From Paulinella micropora (lineage: Eukaryota > Cercozoa > Imbricatea > Euglyphida): 64,000 nucleotides of DNA. Both the position numbers and the translations under genes were made by a program. Below are positions 11,359 to 21,220 of this stretch, in pieces. The stretch's first letter is position 1. Each line of letters starts with the position of its first letter. The notes beneath the pieces were generated by a model. That model searched no databases. It worked only from the letters and a program-made list of their open reading frames with translations, and was not told where the DNA came from. The stretch spans positions 448,727-512,726 of the forward strand of contig BJOX01000032.1 of assembly GCA_009731375.1 (NCBI GenBank). Direction: 5' to 3'.

Positions 11359-11748
11359 AGTAAGCAATAATTTCACGACATAACATTACCTTTTATGGTC
11401 AATTTCACGACATAACATTTATATTTGACCGGATCATATTATTACCATTTTCATATTTCGTGTCATAATTATTATTCGTTACGTTGATATTACCGTTATT
11501 CACATTAGTTGCCAGTTAGTATAGATTGGCCCATACTGAATCATCACTTGAATTTCTGACCACAAGATCAGTATATAAATTTGTGGTATTTATTTCACTA
11601 TAAATTTATGGTAAATTAGATTGAGTTTCAGTCATTGGTTCTAACCATTGATTAAATTCATTATTGTTCCTTCAACCTTTGATCAAAGTGCCTCAGCGCA
11701 AAAGATTATTCAAGTATCCGGAGACTAATGTCTACTAGTGTACTTACT
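11359..11748 (+). repeat. Copia-2 5' LTR
   Basis: Matches 19313-19708 from AGTAAGCAATAAT to CTTACT, with a small rearrangement near the start. It contains a TATA-like stretch (CAGTATATAAATTTG at about 11568) and the gag ATG at 11728, 21 bp before its end. Confidence 0.92.
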
Positions 11749-13078
11749 GGTTATGAAGCCTTGGATGCGCCCCGTTACCAACTCAAGCTACCGAAATTCC
11801 CGAAAAGACCCATCGATGAATTTGACCTTTTGGAAATCCCAATTTTTCGCTTTTTTATTGGGCGTGGACGCACGCTACATACTACTTCTGGAAGAACAAG
11901 AATCGCCCTACTCGGTACAAGAGATTGCTACAATCTACGCAAGTACCAGAACTACTGGACTAAGACCCACCCACCCCGCCCCTAACAACATTACTGGATC
12001 TGGACTGTCAGCACCTGGGTCTACGACCACCTCGACAGCAAGACAGTCGAGAAGGAGGAGCGATGACGACGAAGATGATGAAGCATACGGATCGAGACGT
12101 GGCGACTCATCATCGAGCAGCTCGTCATCACTGACCAGCTCGTCCTCAAGCAGCCCATCCTCGACCAACCCGTCCTCAGGTAGCCAAGCACCCGCCCTCT
12201 TGCCTACTATCAACGTACCAACTGACCTGGATACACTTTTCAGCCAAGCAGACTACATCAAAGCACAGATCCATGTCCGCTGCTTCCTTGTGGAAGCATG
12301 CCAAGAGTCGACAGCTCTACTGACCGTCCAACGAGCAGGAACCAACCCAGCGGTGATCTGGACAGCGATCTGCGAGCGATTCGGCAGCAAAGGATCGGTT
12401 TCCATCGCTCGCCTACTAATGCAGCTGTTCGAGACAAAGCTGAAGTCAAGCAATGGCCTACCAGCATGGATGGAGCTCTTGACCCAACGCTTCGAGCGCC
12501 TACAATCAAGAGGAGTGCATCTACCTGATGAATTCAGAGTCGTATTCTTGCTCTTTAAACTTAAGGAGTGCGCCTCTCTATCTATGGGGGATGTAGGGGG
12601 AACTATGTATTGGTCTCGTGCTGATGCTGACAAACCACGTTATAATGAGATATGTTCACTCATCTTACAAGCATACCATGCTAACCAACTCTCTGCTGCC
12701 TCATCTAGGTCCTCGACAGCCCTGTTCACTTCGGCCACACCCGTTGCTATCAACAAAGACATCCGATGTCTCAACTGCAACCGACGAGGACACATTGCGG
12801 CCCAGTGTCGATCCACCTGCATGAAACGAGTCTGCGAGGGCCGACCGAAACACTCTGGGTCTGAATGCCCAGTCCGCAGACGACCCACGCAGCCAAACTC
12901 GAACACACGTCGCGATGGTCGAGGGGAGGACCGAATCAACGAGGACGTGGAGGCCAACCTAGACAGACCAACACAAGACGGATTCAACGATCGTGCGGAC
13001 AAGCCAACGCGACAACCGAAGTGGAAGCCACGGAGGACGTCGATGATCCAACAGGCGACCCACCCGAGATATGGCTGA
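11728..13078 (+). CDS. Copia-2 Gag (nucleocapsid) with frameshift
   Basis: Structural protein packaging element RNA. The ATG at 11728 lies in the LTR and reads through the primer site for about 40 codons. The reading then has to shift at a T-rich run near 11850 to the longer frame (11738 frame). Features: acidic/Ser-rich linker, an alpha-helical gag core (about 12200-12660: HVRCFLVEACQES, ICERFGSKGS, MELLTQRFERLQS), and a CCHC zinc knuckle CLNCNRRGHIAAQC at about 12768-12810 (Cx2Cx4Hx4C). The 3' end overlaps the pol frame by about 210 bp, so pol would need a -1 shift. Confidence 0.85.
11749..11760 (+). promoter_or_regulatory. Candidate primer binding site, half-tRNA type
   Basis: GGTTATGAAGCC directly follows the 5' LTR. 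GGTTATG is complementary to the CATAACC anticodon-loop region of initiator tRNA-Met, the internal priming site known from Drosophila copia. The rest of the match cannot be checked without this species' tRNA. Confidence 0.5.
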
Positions 13079-15528
13079 TGCATTCCGCCGACTCAGACGA
13101 CGAACGACCCGGACCAGAGGAGGACGAACCATCGCAAGAAGAAGTAGCCTACGTACAAAGGGGAAGTAGGTACAGAAATAGAGCAGGACCTATCCAACTG
13201 TCTCCTCTAACACCCACTTCTGATACCTATAACCCTCCCACCCCCACTGAAGCATCGCCCGCACCGCACCCTGATTACGTGGAAGACCCGACGAGACGCC
13301 CAGACATCCCATGGAGCTCGCTGACAATCACACAACGCATGGACGAGAACGACTACAGACGTGCCTACGTTCAATGGACGCACATGCGGGACGCATTTCG
13401 AGCGACCCCACAAGGATTCCCTGTCCCACCTGCCCATTGGCCGCGACCTTGGTGCCCCCTTGGAACACCCCTCAACTATTTCCTTCCAAGAACGGATCCG
13501 TGGATGTTACCATCGCTGCTAGTTCAAGACGCGCCCGGCTCAACAGGTATTGAGCACATCGTACTGCGGACAAGATGCCCGAGACGAGCACGACGTGAAC
13601 CAGGTAGTTCACCGCAACAACCGCCGGAAACAACTACACAATCCCCGCGCGTGCCAACACAGAGCTTTATGAGCTCACCTGCACCGGAAGACAGGACGAC
13701 ATCAGAGCAAGACCGTCAAGAAGAGCAACCTACCTCAACGCCCATCGGAGAACATCGACAGCGACAGTTGAGTTCAACCAGCGCAGAGGACACCTCGATG
13801 AGCGAAACACCGCCTACCCCGTCAATGGCATACAATGAGGAATCGCCCATTTCAAGTTTCACGGTACCTATCCCACCGAACCTGCAGACCGAGTGCTTTA
13901 CCCCGTTGGCCCCGACGACGACTTCAGCGAATGCATCTACGGACAACAAGGACGCAATAAGACGCATACAAGCCATCGAAGCATTACCCTACGGCCAACC
14001 AGTGCAATACAGACGTGTACCTGGAGTTTCACAGCCAACAGAACGACGATACACCTTCGCTTGGACAGATGCACATCATTGCTTTCGTCACCCTACCACC
14101 GATGAGCTGGCCTACTGGAGCATCGTGAAGGACTTCCGACTACTCCCGGAGAACTGGGCACTAACCAAACCAGACTGCGTCGACTGCAAGACTATACGCG
14201 AAACCAGACGCGGCAGCATTAGATGGGATTGCACCTACTGCGGCAACCAAGAAGGGAAACTGAAGCGTTGCAGCGGATGTCAACTCGTCTACTACTGCAA
14301 CACCGATCATCAGAGGACCGATTGGCCGGCACACAAAGAGTTCTGCAACATGGCCAAGCGGCATCCACTCATCAACCGACTTCGAGAAAGGGGAACGAGA
14401 TACGATCTACTCGGCATACCAACGGACCAGCCCGAGCTAGGCGACCTCGCATTTCAACATCTGTTACGTTACCGTGAAGGTGGACCACACGCACCACTGT
14501 TCATAGACACACCCACAATGGTAGATATGGCGATGAGCCTAGATGAATTTACGACGAGGGGGAGACGTGTGGACCCCAGGACGGCCACAATGGCACAATC
14601 ACACGCCCACCTTAACTTCACGGAAAACGAAGAAGACTACGAGGTGACCTCTTCGACACCGAATGCGAACTTAGCTGCGCTCGCCGCTACCACGCCGGAC
14701 ATACCCAACTTCGACGAAGCGTATACAATCAACGAGACGGACCCACCATGGACTATGCTCCCACCACCTCCAAGCGGAACAGATGAGACCGGACAAGAAC
14801 AGCACGAACCCTACGGTGTAGGTGCAGCAGGCGAAAGATGGCGAGAACAACTGGAGAAGCAACTGAAACGCATACTCAACATACCCGACACGCCGTCCGA
14901 TGTGAAGCGTTCACCGCCTCCAGCACCATACACACCTGAAATAGAACCACTGTTCAACGACAACGTGAGACCACCGCTCAACTATTACCCACCTGCCGGA
15001 CGTGTGGAAGCTGAAGAACTACGCGAACGCCTACGACGTCATGACTACTCACACACATTCGAATTCGTGTTAATGGCAGACGTATTTGACGAATTAGAAG
15101 CAATAAGGGACCCGAAAGAAGATACCACAGACGTAGCAACCATCCCTGACGAAGATGCAACTGACGACATCGACGACCCGGAGCTCGACGACCCTGAACA
15201 TGAGAACTATCTCTACCCACCCGCCCTGGACTTCGCCAACGTACGCGAGTGGCAATACTACGTCAACAGGCATCCAGAGCTGGAATATTTGGAGTTCAAG
15301 AACATGGACGAATACAACAGATGGATGCAGGAGACAATGGACTTAGAACGGGCAGAGCTCAAGCGCCCTATGGTCAACTATGTGCTAATGGCCGACGGCA
15401 ATCCCCCTGACGTGGTCGACAGCGCATGCAACCGATGGCTATTCCATGAGAAGGCGCCTATCGACCCCAAGTCTATCCGCGAAGAGAAACCGGCTTTAAT
15501 AACATATCTGGTAAGCCGCTTCCGGTGA
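12865..15528 (+). CDS. Copia-2 Pol N-terminal part with MYND zinc finger and protease site
   Basis: 887 open residues in the -1 frame relative to gag. Most of the length is a long insertion absent from standard copia Pol. Residues about 400-450 form a block (TDELAYWSIVKDF, LPENW) shared with Copia-4. Residues about 456-494 are a MYND-type zinc finger: CTYC, KRCSGCQLVYYC and AHKEFC with the family's Cys/His spacing. MYND fingers normally bind proline-rich peptides in regulatory proteins. The C-terminus has VDSACNRWLF, aligned with the protease site FDSGCNRILV of Copia-3. The catalytic Gly is Ala, so protease is probably dead here. The role of the MYND is unknown. Confidence 0.8.
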   Translation: MPSPQTTHAAKLEHTSRWSRGGPNQRGRGGQPRQTNTRRIQRSCGQANATTEVEATEDVDDPTGDPPEIWLMHSADSDDERPGPEEDEPSQEEVAYVQRGSRYRNRAGPIQLSPLTPTSDTYNPPTPTEASPAPHPDYVEDPTRRPDIPWSSLTITQRMDENDYRRAYVQWTHMRDAFRATPQGFPVPPAHWPRPWCPLGTPLNYFLPRTDPWMLPSLLVQDAPGSTGIEHIVLRTRCPRRARREPGSSPQQPPETTTQSPRVPTQSFMSSPAPEDRTTSEQDRQEEQPTSTPIGEHRQRQLSSTSAEDTSMSETPPTPSMAYNEESPISSFTVPIPPNLQTECFTPLAPTTTSANASTDNKDAIRRIQAIEALPYGQPVQYRRVPGVSQPTERRYTFAWTDAHHCFRHPTTDELAYWSIVKDFRLLPENWALTKPDCVDCKTIRETRRGSIRWDCTYCGNQEGKLKRCSGCQLVYYCNTDHQRTDWPAHKEFCNMAKRHPLINRLRERGTRYDLLGIPTDQPELGDLAFQHLLRYREGGPHAPLFIDTPTMVDMAMSLDEFTTRGRRVDPRTATMAQSHAHLNFTENEEDYEVTSSTPNANLAALAATTPDIPNFDEAYTINETDPPWTMLPPPPSGTDETGQEQHEPYGVGAAGERWREQLEKQLKRILNIPDTPSDVKRSPPPAPYTPEIEPLFNDNVRPPLNYYPPAGRVEAEELRERLRRHDYSHTFEFVLMADVFDELEAIRDPKEDTTDVATIPDEDATDDIDDPELDDPEHENYLYPPALDFANVREWQYYVNRHPELEYLEFKNMDEYNRWMQETMDLERAELKRPMVNYVLMADGNPPDVVDSACNRWLFHEKAPIDPKSIREEKPALITYLVSRFR

Positions 15529-16595
15529 GGACGCGGGCTACTGCCACTCCGACGTGGCTCAATGGTTATGGTCAATCGGTTAAACAGTCATTTCCCAACT
15601 CACTCATATCACCGTCATTACCATTCAACCTTGTTCCCACCCCACGCCTTGACCATGACATGCACAAAACAATCATCCATCAAAATGGTCAAGTATTCAT
15701 CTATGACAAGCCCATAACACTTGACAAGAAGAACATACTAGCAAGGGGGAGGCTCAATTCACACTTGCTATACGAGTTAGATAAGCCAGGAATGACACCA
15801 CTTGACCCTCGTCAAAGATATATACCATACAGGTACAAGCAGAGAGAACAACTGTCACTGGCTGCAACCATCGACAACCTACCAGACCTTGCATTATGGT
15901 CAGTCAATCCTCTCCCATCACATGCACCGTACGATCCAATGATCCTACACAGAGCTCTGATGCATGCAAACCCACTCATAATGAACGAGTTTGCAAAGAG
16001 CGTAGGCAGACGCATCGCTGGCAAAGATTGGATGCGTCTGGTACGTGCATGTTATGGATGCAATAGGGCAAACCTAGCAAACCCCCTATGTACAGAGGTA
16101 ACTATCTAGACCTAGAATATAAGCAAGGTGAAGCACTCAACATAGATTTCAGCGGCCCATTCCCCGTAATGTCAAGATACGGTAACTACTACAGAGGGGG
16201 AGTGACATGTTCTCGCTCTAAGTTTGCTTGTGACCTCTACACACCTACCCGCGAAGCTAAGCTTTACATGCCACATTTAACACGCATATTTGCTTTCTTT
16301 GAACGACAGTCAGGCAACAAACTAAAGCAGATAAGAGCAGATGGCGAGTTTGTCTCTAAAGTACTAAAAGACTATACAGACAAACACGACATCATCCTCA
16401 AAACCACCACACGTAACGAGCCTAACATGAACCCCTTTGCTGAAAGAATGAATAGGACAGACGACACACGCGCACTAGCAGCACAGTTAGATGCAGGCCT
16501 GCCTAACACATTTTGGGAGGACACACATAAAGCGACACTAGCCATACGAATGGTCACGCCCCTTTGCAGAGGTAAGGACAAAGGCAAATCCCCTT
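15525..16595 (+). pseudogene. Copia-2 integrase, two frames
   Basis: 15525-16109: linker after protease with HQNGQVFIYDKP (the gag_pre-integrase block) and the zinc-binding HHCC domain (ILHRALMHAN, ACYGC). 16088-16595: catalytic core with IDFSGPF (first Asp), QIRADGEF (second Asp) and PFAERMNRTD (Glu), so the DDE triad is intact. A frame change at about 16100 separates the two. The core ends at an N10 gap flanked on both sides by the same 20-bp sequence. Confidence 0.85.
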
Positions 16596-16605
16596 NNNNN
16601 NNNNN

Positions 16606-17447
16606 AAGGACAAATGCAAATACCCTTGGGAATTGCTTATGGGCCGAAAACCTGTGCAATCGTTCGTGCAACCTTTCGGATGCCTCGCCTGGGTGAAAAT
16701 GGAAACGACGAAAGCACAGCCTGTCGCCGCGCCAGGTACTCTCATTGGCTACAACATATTTCGTCGAGTCTATAAAATCCTCATTCACGACACCAAACAG
16801 CCACAGTAGAAAAACGTAATGTTCGTTTCGATACAATGACTCGTGGCTACACATGCAAAATTCCTGCACGACCTTGGCAACCACTACTAGTGTCGCACAA
16901 CATAACATCCTCCACCTCGCCTCCTACCACTAGCATACCATCTACCCAGTCAGTCCAGTGGAAAAACGAGGACCAACTGCCACAATTTCAGGACTCCAAC
17001 ACACCCAGTGGCTGGTGGCCAACAAACCAACTGCCACATTCCTCACAAAACACACTCGACACACTGGACGATGACACGACAACCCCACACACCACCAAGG
17101 CCACTTCAAGTCTTTACGTGCAACCAAGCCCATATTTTGGCTCACTCCATCCCCCACCAAATGCATTTGCTCCCACTCCAGCAACAACGGTTGCACAAGA
17201 GAAAAAGACGAACACAGCACCTCGGCAAACGACACAACACAACAGAGCAACATCAAACCCAGCCCAACACTCCTCATCTGCACCACAATTCCCTCTACCA
17301 GATAGATGGAGTAGTAACAAGGGCATACCACAAACATGGGATGGTGCTGCAATAACTTCAACAAACATAGTTGCTGGGCCCAGGCTTAGGAAACAAACAC
17401 CAGCAAACCACCCCACTCATACCGCACACATTATTTTTGCTCATTAG
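16606..17447 (+). pseudogene. Copia-2 integrase C-terminus and linker, decayed
   Basis: After the gap, FGCLAWVKME and TLIGYNIFRRVYKILIHD match the end of copia integrases. A TAG interrupts near 16807, then a Thr/Pro/Gln-rich, low-complexity linker to RT follows. The end reads TNIVAGPRLRKQTPANHP, equivalent to TNIVDGPRSRKPRPNHH of Copia-3. Confidence 0.7.
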
Positions 17448-19070
17448 TTTGAGGAAGAGGAAGAGGAGGCCTTAGGACAGGACAGCTATCGTTTGTTCAC
17501 AAGAGTGTTACATATCCCACAGAAAACCATAAAGTCACACCCTCAGGTACATGCTGCTCAACTAGCCGAGTTACAAGGTTTGTTCGAATGCAAAGCACTG
17601 TAATGGGTACCTCGAGCCGCAGCAATAACAGCGAATGTACCTCCTGTCCATACAACATTTGTTGATGCCATAAAGACAGATGAGTCTACAGGTCAGGAGA
17701 AATACAAATCGCGACTAGTAGCTTTAGGAAATAGGATGAAAGAATACATTCATTACAATCCATATGAATGCTCTTGCCCCACCGCCCAACCAATGTTTCT
17801 TTTGCTACTAGTACCTTATGCTGCATTCAATGACCTCATGATCTCACCTCGACTTTTCACAAGCCTATTCCCATGCAGATATGAAAGACATTGCATTCGC
17901 CTTTCCGCCTAAGGGGTACGAAAACAAAAGCGACCCTTCAATGATTATATTATTGAAGAAAGCACTGTACGGAACCCCCCAGGCAGGGCGAAGGTGGTTT
18001 GACCATGTGTCTACTAATGTGAGAAGTATAGGATATAAACAGTCAACATTAGACCCATGCAATTTCTTCCTACCTTCAAGACAGAAACTACCCCCCTATC
18101 TACTCCTGCGCACTGATGACTTGCTCGTGTTCATAATACCAAAGACGAGCACAATGCCCTGTTCACCAAACTGAAACATTCATTTAGAGTGAAGGACCTA
18201 GGACAAGTCAAAACATTTTGTGGCTTGCAGTTTGTTAGGACTTCAGAGGGCATAGTCATACATCAGCATGAATACATTAAGGGCATGCTTAGGGATTTCA
18301 ACTTCCAAGAAGCCAAGCCAGTCGCTACCCCTACAGCGACGACTGACCCTCCCCCAGCCAGCAAAGAAGCTATGCTTCGGCGTTTCTCGCTCCCTCGCTT
18401 GCTTGGCGCCCTTCTCTGGCCTGCGACTCAGACTCAACCGGCCATCACCTACGCGGTCAACCACGCGGCGGTACTCGCATCAAAGAAGCCTGACGTGGCG
18501 TACTCAGCAATAGCTCGCATCCTCAGATTTCTGCGAACACCTAGAGGGATTTTCTTCCCATTTCGGACCCGCAGCTTCGAGCTTATATCGTATTCCGATG
18601 CCAACTTGGGCGCATGTGAGTACACGCGACGATCAAGAACCGGCCAACTGCACATGACGACTGGGCCCATCGCATGGAGTTCGAAGCGCCAACCCACAGT
18701 CGCACTATCGACTCAGGATGCTGAAACGATCGCCAACTCAACGACATGCCGAACAGCAATCGCGATATTGCATATGTGCAAGGACGTTGGAATTCCGTTG
18801 CCGACGCCATCAACTATCAATAACGACAACCGGGGGGCGGTCCTGAACGCAACGAACGGCATGGCCACTGATCGCACACGCCACTTAGCACTCAAACACC
18901 ATTACGTGGTAGAACGAGTACGGGCTGGCGAAGTGATCGTACGACACGTTTCGACGAAGGACAATCTGGCGGACATGCTGACGAAGTCACTACCGACGCC
19001 ACGTTTCTTGGAACTAGTCGCACAGTTTACGGTGTTGCTCAAGGACGCTTTACCGCAGTTTGAGGTTTAA
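17448..19070 (+). pseudogene. Copia-2 reverse transcriptase / RNase H
   Basis: An N-terminal RT fragment (YRLFTRVLHIP, KYKSRLVALGNRM) is broken by a TAA near 17600 and a shift near 17870. From 17881 the motif A end HADMKDIAFAFPP, then LYGTPQAGRRWFD and the active site LLLRTDDLLVF follow; a shift at about 18170 leads to the 18189-19070 frame. RNase H shows SYSDANLGAC, STQDAETIA, DNRGAV and RHLALKHHYV, with the tail DMLTKSLPTPRF. RTDD replaces YVDD as in relatives in this window. Confidence 0.85.
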
Positions 19071-19304
19071 TGCCTCTAGCTTTTACAGACACTTAGGATG
19101 AATTTATTCAACAGACTTGCTACACCGCTGCAAGGACCTGCATCCTTTGATGCTTACGAATTATTTTTTTTCATTTTTAGTGTTAATGCAACATTAACAT
19201 GTATCATACTTCATCATCATGAATCGCTAGTTTACATATAGTTTCATATGGCCAATCATGTTAGTAACTTAAAGATAATATACATATACATATATGTTAT
19301 GCCG

Positions 19305-19312
19305 AGGGGGAG
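19305..19312 (+). promoter_or_regulatory. Copia-2 polypurine tract
   Basis: GAGGGGGAG-type purine run ending immediately before the 3' LTR start AGTAAG at 19313. It would prime plus-strand cDNA synthesis. Confidence 0.75.
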
Positions 19313-19708
19313 AGTAAGCAATAATATTTACTAAATATATTGTTACCTTTTATGGTCAATTTCACGACATAACATTTATATTTGACCGGATCATATTCAT
19401 TACCATTTTCATATTTCGTATCATAATTATTATTCGTTACGTTGATATTACCGTTATTCACAATTAGTTGCCAGTTAGTATAGATTGGCCCATACTGAAT
19501 CATCACTTGAATTTCTGACCACAAGATCAGTATATAAATTTGTGGTATTTATTTCACTATAAATTTATGGTAAATTAGATTGAATTTCAGTCATTGGTTT
19601 CTAACCATTGATTAAATTCATTATTGTTCCTTCAACCTTTGATCAAAGTGCCTCAGCGCAAACGATTATTCAAGTATCCGGAGACTAATGTCTACTAGTG
19701 TACTTACT
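19313..19708 (+). repeat. Copia-2 3' LTR
   Basis: 396 bp, AGTAAG...CTTACT, matching 11359-11748. Directly after it the purine minisatellite of the YR element resumes. Confidence 0.92.
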
Positions 19709-19885
19709 AGGAGAAAAGAAAGGATAGAGGGAGAAAGGAGACTAGAAGGATGAGAAGAAAGGATAGAGGGAGAAAGGATAGAAGGAGAATGAGAAGAAAG
19801 AATAGAAGGAGAAGAAAGAATAGAGTGAGAAGAAAGAATAGAGGATGAAGGAGAAGAAAGAGAAGAAGAAGAAGAAGAAGAAGAA

Positions 19886-19917
<32 letters not shown>

Positions 19918-20692
19918 AGAGGAAGAAGGAGAAAGAGAAGAAGACAAACAAAGAGCAGGAAACGGTAGCAAAGGATAGCAAGAGAGAGGACGGGACGACC
20001 CAGCAAGAGCCAATAACGAAGACGAGGAGGCCAGCAAAGAAGCAGCAGCAGAAGGAGCTCGACCAGTTAGGCAGGAGGCAGGACTGGCATGAAAAGGCAT
20101 AGGCAAAGAAGCAGGAGCAGACAAAGAGAACGCAGAGGCAAGAGAGGGGGCTACAAGACGAGCCTGGCGGGGAAGAGGGCGCCTCTCCACCAGGGCACCA
20201 GGGGGCTCAAGTCCCACGACTGCGTGCCGCTTGCCCCTCGACGCAAAAACCTGCTCTCTCGCCTCCTGCGGCAATAATAAAACTTTTCTCTCGCTCCACT
20301 CCCAAAGGGGCTAGCCTCCCCACCGGCCAAACTGCCTTTTTTACATTCGACCATATCACTCGCCTTTTTTTATTCTGAATCACTTGCACAACTTGTCGCA
20401 CGCCATTCATCCCAACCTCGCACACCACATTTGCTTGCTTGTCTACATCCTCACTTTCGCTATCACTATCGTAGCTGACACTCTCACCACCACTACCACT
20501 ATTCGCTGCTACTACCAATCTAATTTTCTCGCTCTCTGGACCATGACCCACGACTACACGTCGCCCTTTTTGCAGCTTTGTGCTGGCAATAGTCAGAAAG
20601 GCCACTCGTTCTTCTTGGGGCACTGTGCTTTGGCGTGGGTCTCGTTGGCGCAGACTGGGCACACGTGCTGGAAGCGGCACTTCTTGCCCCAA
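19709..20692 (-). pseudogene. Ser-rich segment of the YR element gag/ORF region
   Basis: Minus strand. From 20692 one frame reads an acidic stretch (SYDSDSESEDVD) and a hydrophobic segment to about 20207. An overlapping frame (20274 to 19709) gives Pro/Ala/Ser-rich sequence, a run of Ser and PSILSSP/HSILSSP repeats that end at Copia-2 and continue in the same style at 11358. Whether both frames are translated is unclear. The purine DNA repeat is at 19709-19965. Confidence 0.5.
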
Positions 20693-20811
20693 GTGCAGTT
20701 ACCCATCCCCCATTGCTTGCACGTAGGTTGGTCTCCCGTTGCCTTGGGTTTCGGTGTGCCGTGCGACTTCTTCTCATCACCCGCGTGCAGGATCAGTGCC
20801 GCAAGTCGCAA
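20593..20811 (-). CDS. YR element Gag-like protein with CCCH and CCHC fingers
   Basis: 73 residues containing a CCCH-type finger CKQWGMGNCTWGKKCRFQH (Cx7Cx5Cx3H) followed directly by a retroviral-type knuckle CPVCANETHAKAQC (Cx2Cx4Hx4C). These are single-strand nucleic-acid binders, and a CCHC is expected in Gag. Position upstream of RT in the YR element supports a nucleocapsid role. The reading ends at a TGA; the next frame (ERVAFLTIASTKLQ) continues, suggesting a frameshift near 20610. Confidence 0.65.
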   Translation of the reverse strand: MRLAALILHAGDEKKSHGTPKPKATGDQPTCKQWGMGNCTWGKKCRFQHVCPVCANETHAKAQCPKKNEWPF

Positions 20812-20871
20812 GGATTTGTGCCCCTTTCAATGTAACAAAATCCACCGGCTTATTAAGCGTAGAGGTCAGGT

Positions 20872-21121
20872 CCTAGACCGGAGCACTCGGTGACTTGCTA
20901 GATTTGGCAAATCTGATGAACTTTAATAACTAGAACTGATTGAGGTAACTAGGCGCGCGCCAAACCGCGTGTATGACCTGATCACTGTAATTACGAGTGT
21001 CAGAACTAACAACAAATAAATCATGTGTCGGTCCGTCTAATCATTAATAATACCTCAATGTTATCAATACGGTCTATCGAATTATCAATACAATCTAACC
21101 GTCATCCAAATTGGTATAAAG
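20872..21121 (-). repeat. ORF1 tail plus intergenic spacer of the YR element
   Basis: About 250 bp that is the reverse complement of 47753-48001. It includes the last codons of ORF1 (KALYQFG, stop) and the spacer to the next ORF. The match stops abruptly at 21121, where Copia-4's polypurine tract begins. Confidence 0.8.
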
Positions 21122-21220
21122 CTCCCCCTAATTCGATATGAGTATGAATATAACATTGTCACATATTGTTACACTATAACTCACATAGGAGCACAGTCGA
21201 GTCCTTGACTAACAATGTCA

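Larger units (their letters stand above)
11359..19708 (+). mobile_element. Copia-2, nearly full-length Ty1/copia element with both LTRs
   Basis: 8.35 kb bounded by a 390-bp and a 396-bp LTR that share the 6-bp terminal inverted repeat AGTAAG/CTTACT. Inside: gag with a zinc knuckle, an unusual MYND-containing region, protease-like site, integrase, RT and RNase H. The flanks GGGAG and AGGAG may be a 5-bp target duplication with one change, but both lie in purine repeat so this is weak. Pol is broken by several frameshifts and stops. The LTRs are very similar, suggesting insertion more recent than the host YR element. Confidence 0.92.
5548..21121 (-). mobile_element. YR retrotransposon, PAT/Ngaro-like, interrupted by Copia-2
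   Basis: Read on the minus strand: the tail of ORF1 (21121), a CCCH/CCHC finger protein, a Ser-rich minisatellite region, RT, RNase H, tyrosine recombinase, then repeats B1, A2 and B2. A2 (5799-6120) is a near-identical copy of the leader (A1) in front of ORF1 of another copy at 46209-46530, in the same element orientation. B1 and B2 are 219-bp direct repeats flanking A2. The arrangement A1-ORFs-B1-A2-B2 is the split-direct-repeat structure known for PAT and Ngaro elements, members of the DIRS order. Its own 5' end (A1 and most of ORF1) is missing. Frameshifts and a stop make it non-functional. Confidence 0.85.

Noticed and set aside
9143-11386. Open frames of 580-730 residues on both strands through the GAA tract
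   Set aside because: Composed mainly of Arg/Lys/Glu or Phe/Leu/Ser runs forced by the trinucleotide repeat. Only the minus-strand PSILSSP frame is considered, because it continues beyond Copia-2.
20872-21121. LTR of Copia-4 (a copy of 47753-48001)
   Set aside because: The repeated sequence contains the end of YR ORF1 and lies inside the second YR copy, so it belongs to the YR element.
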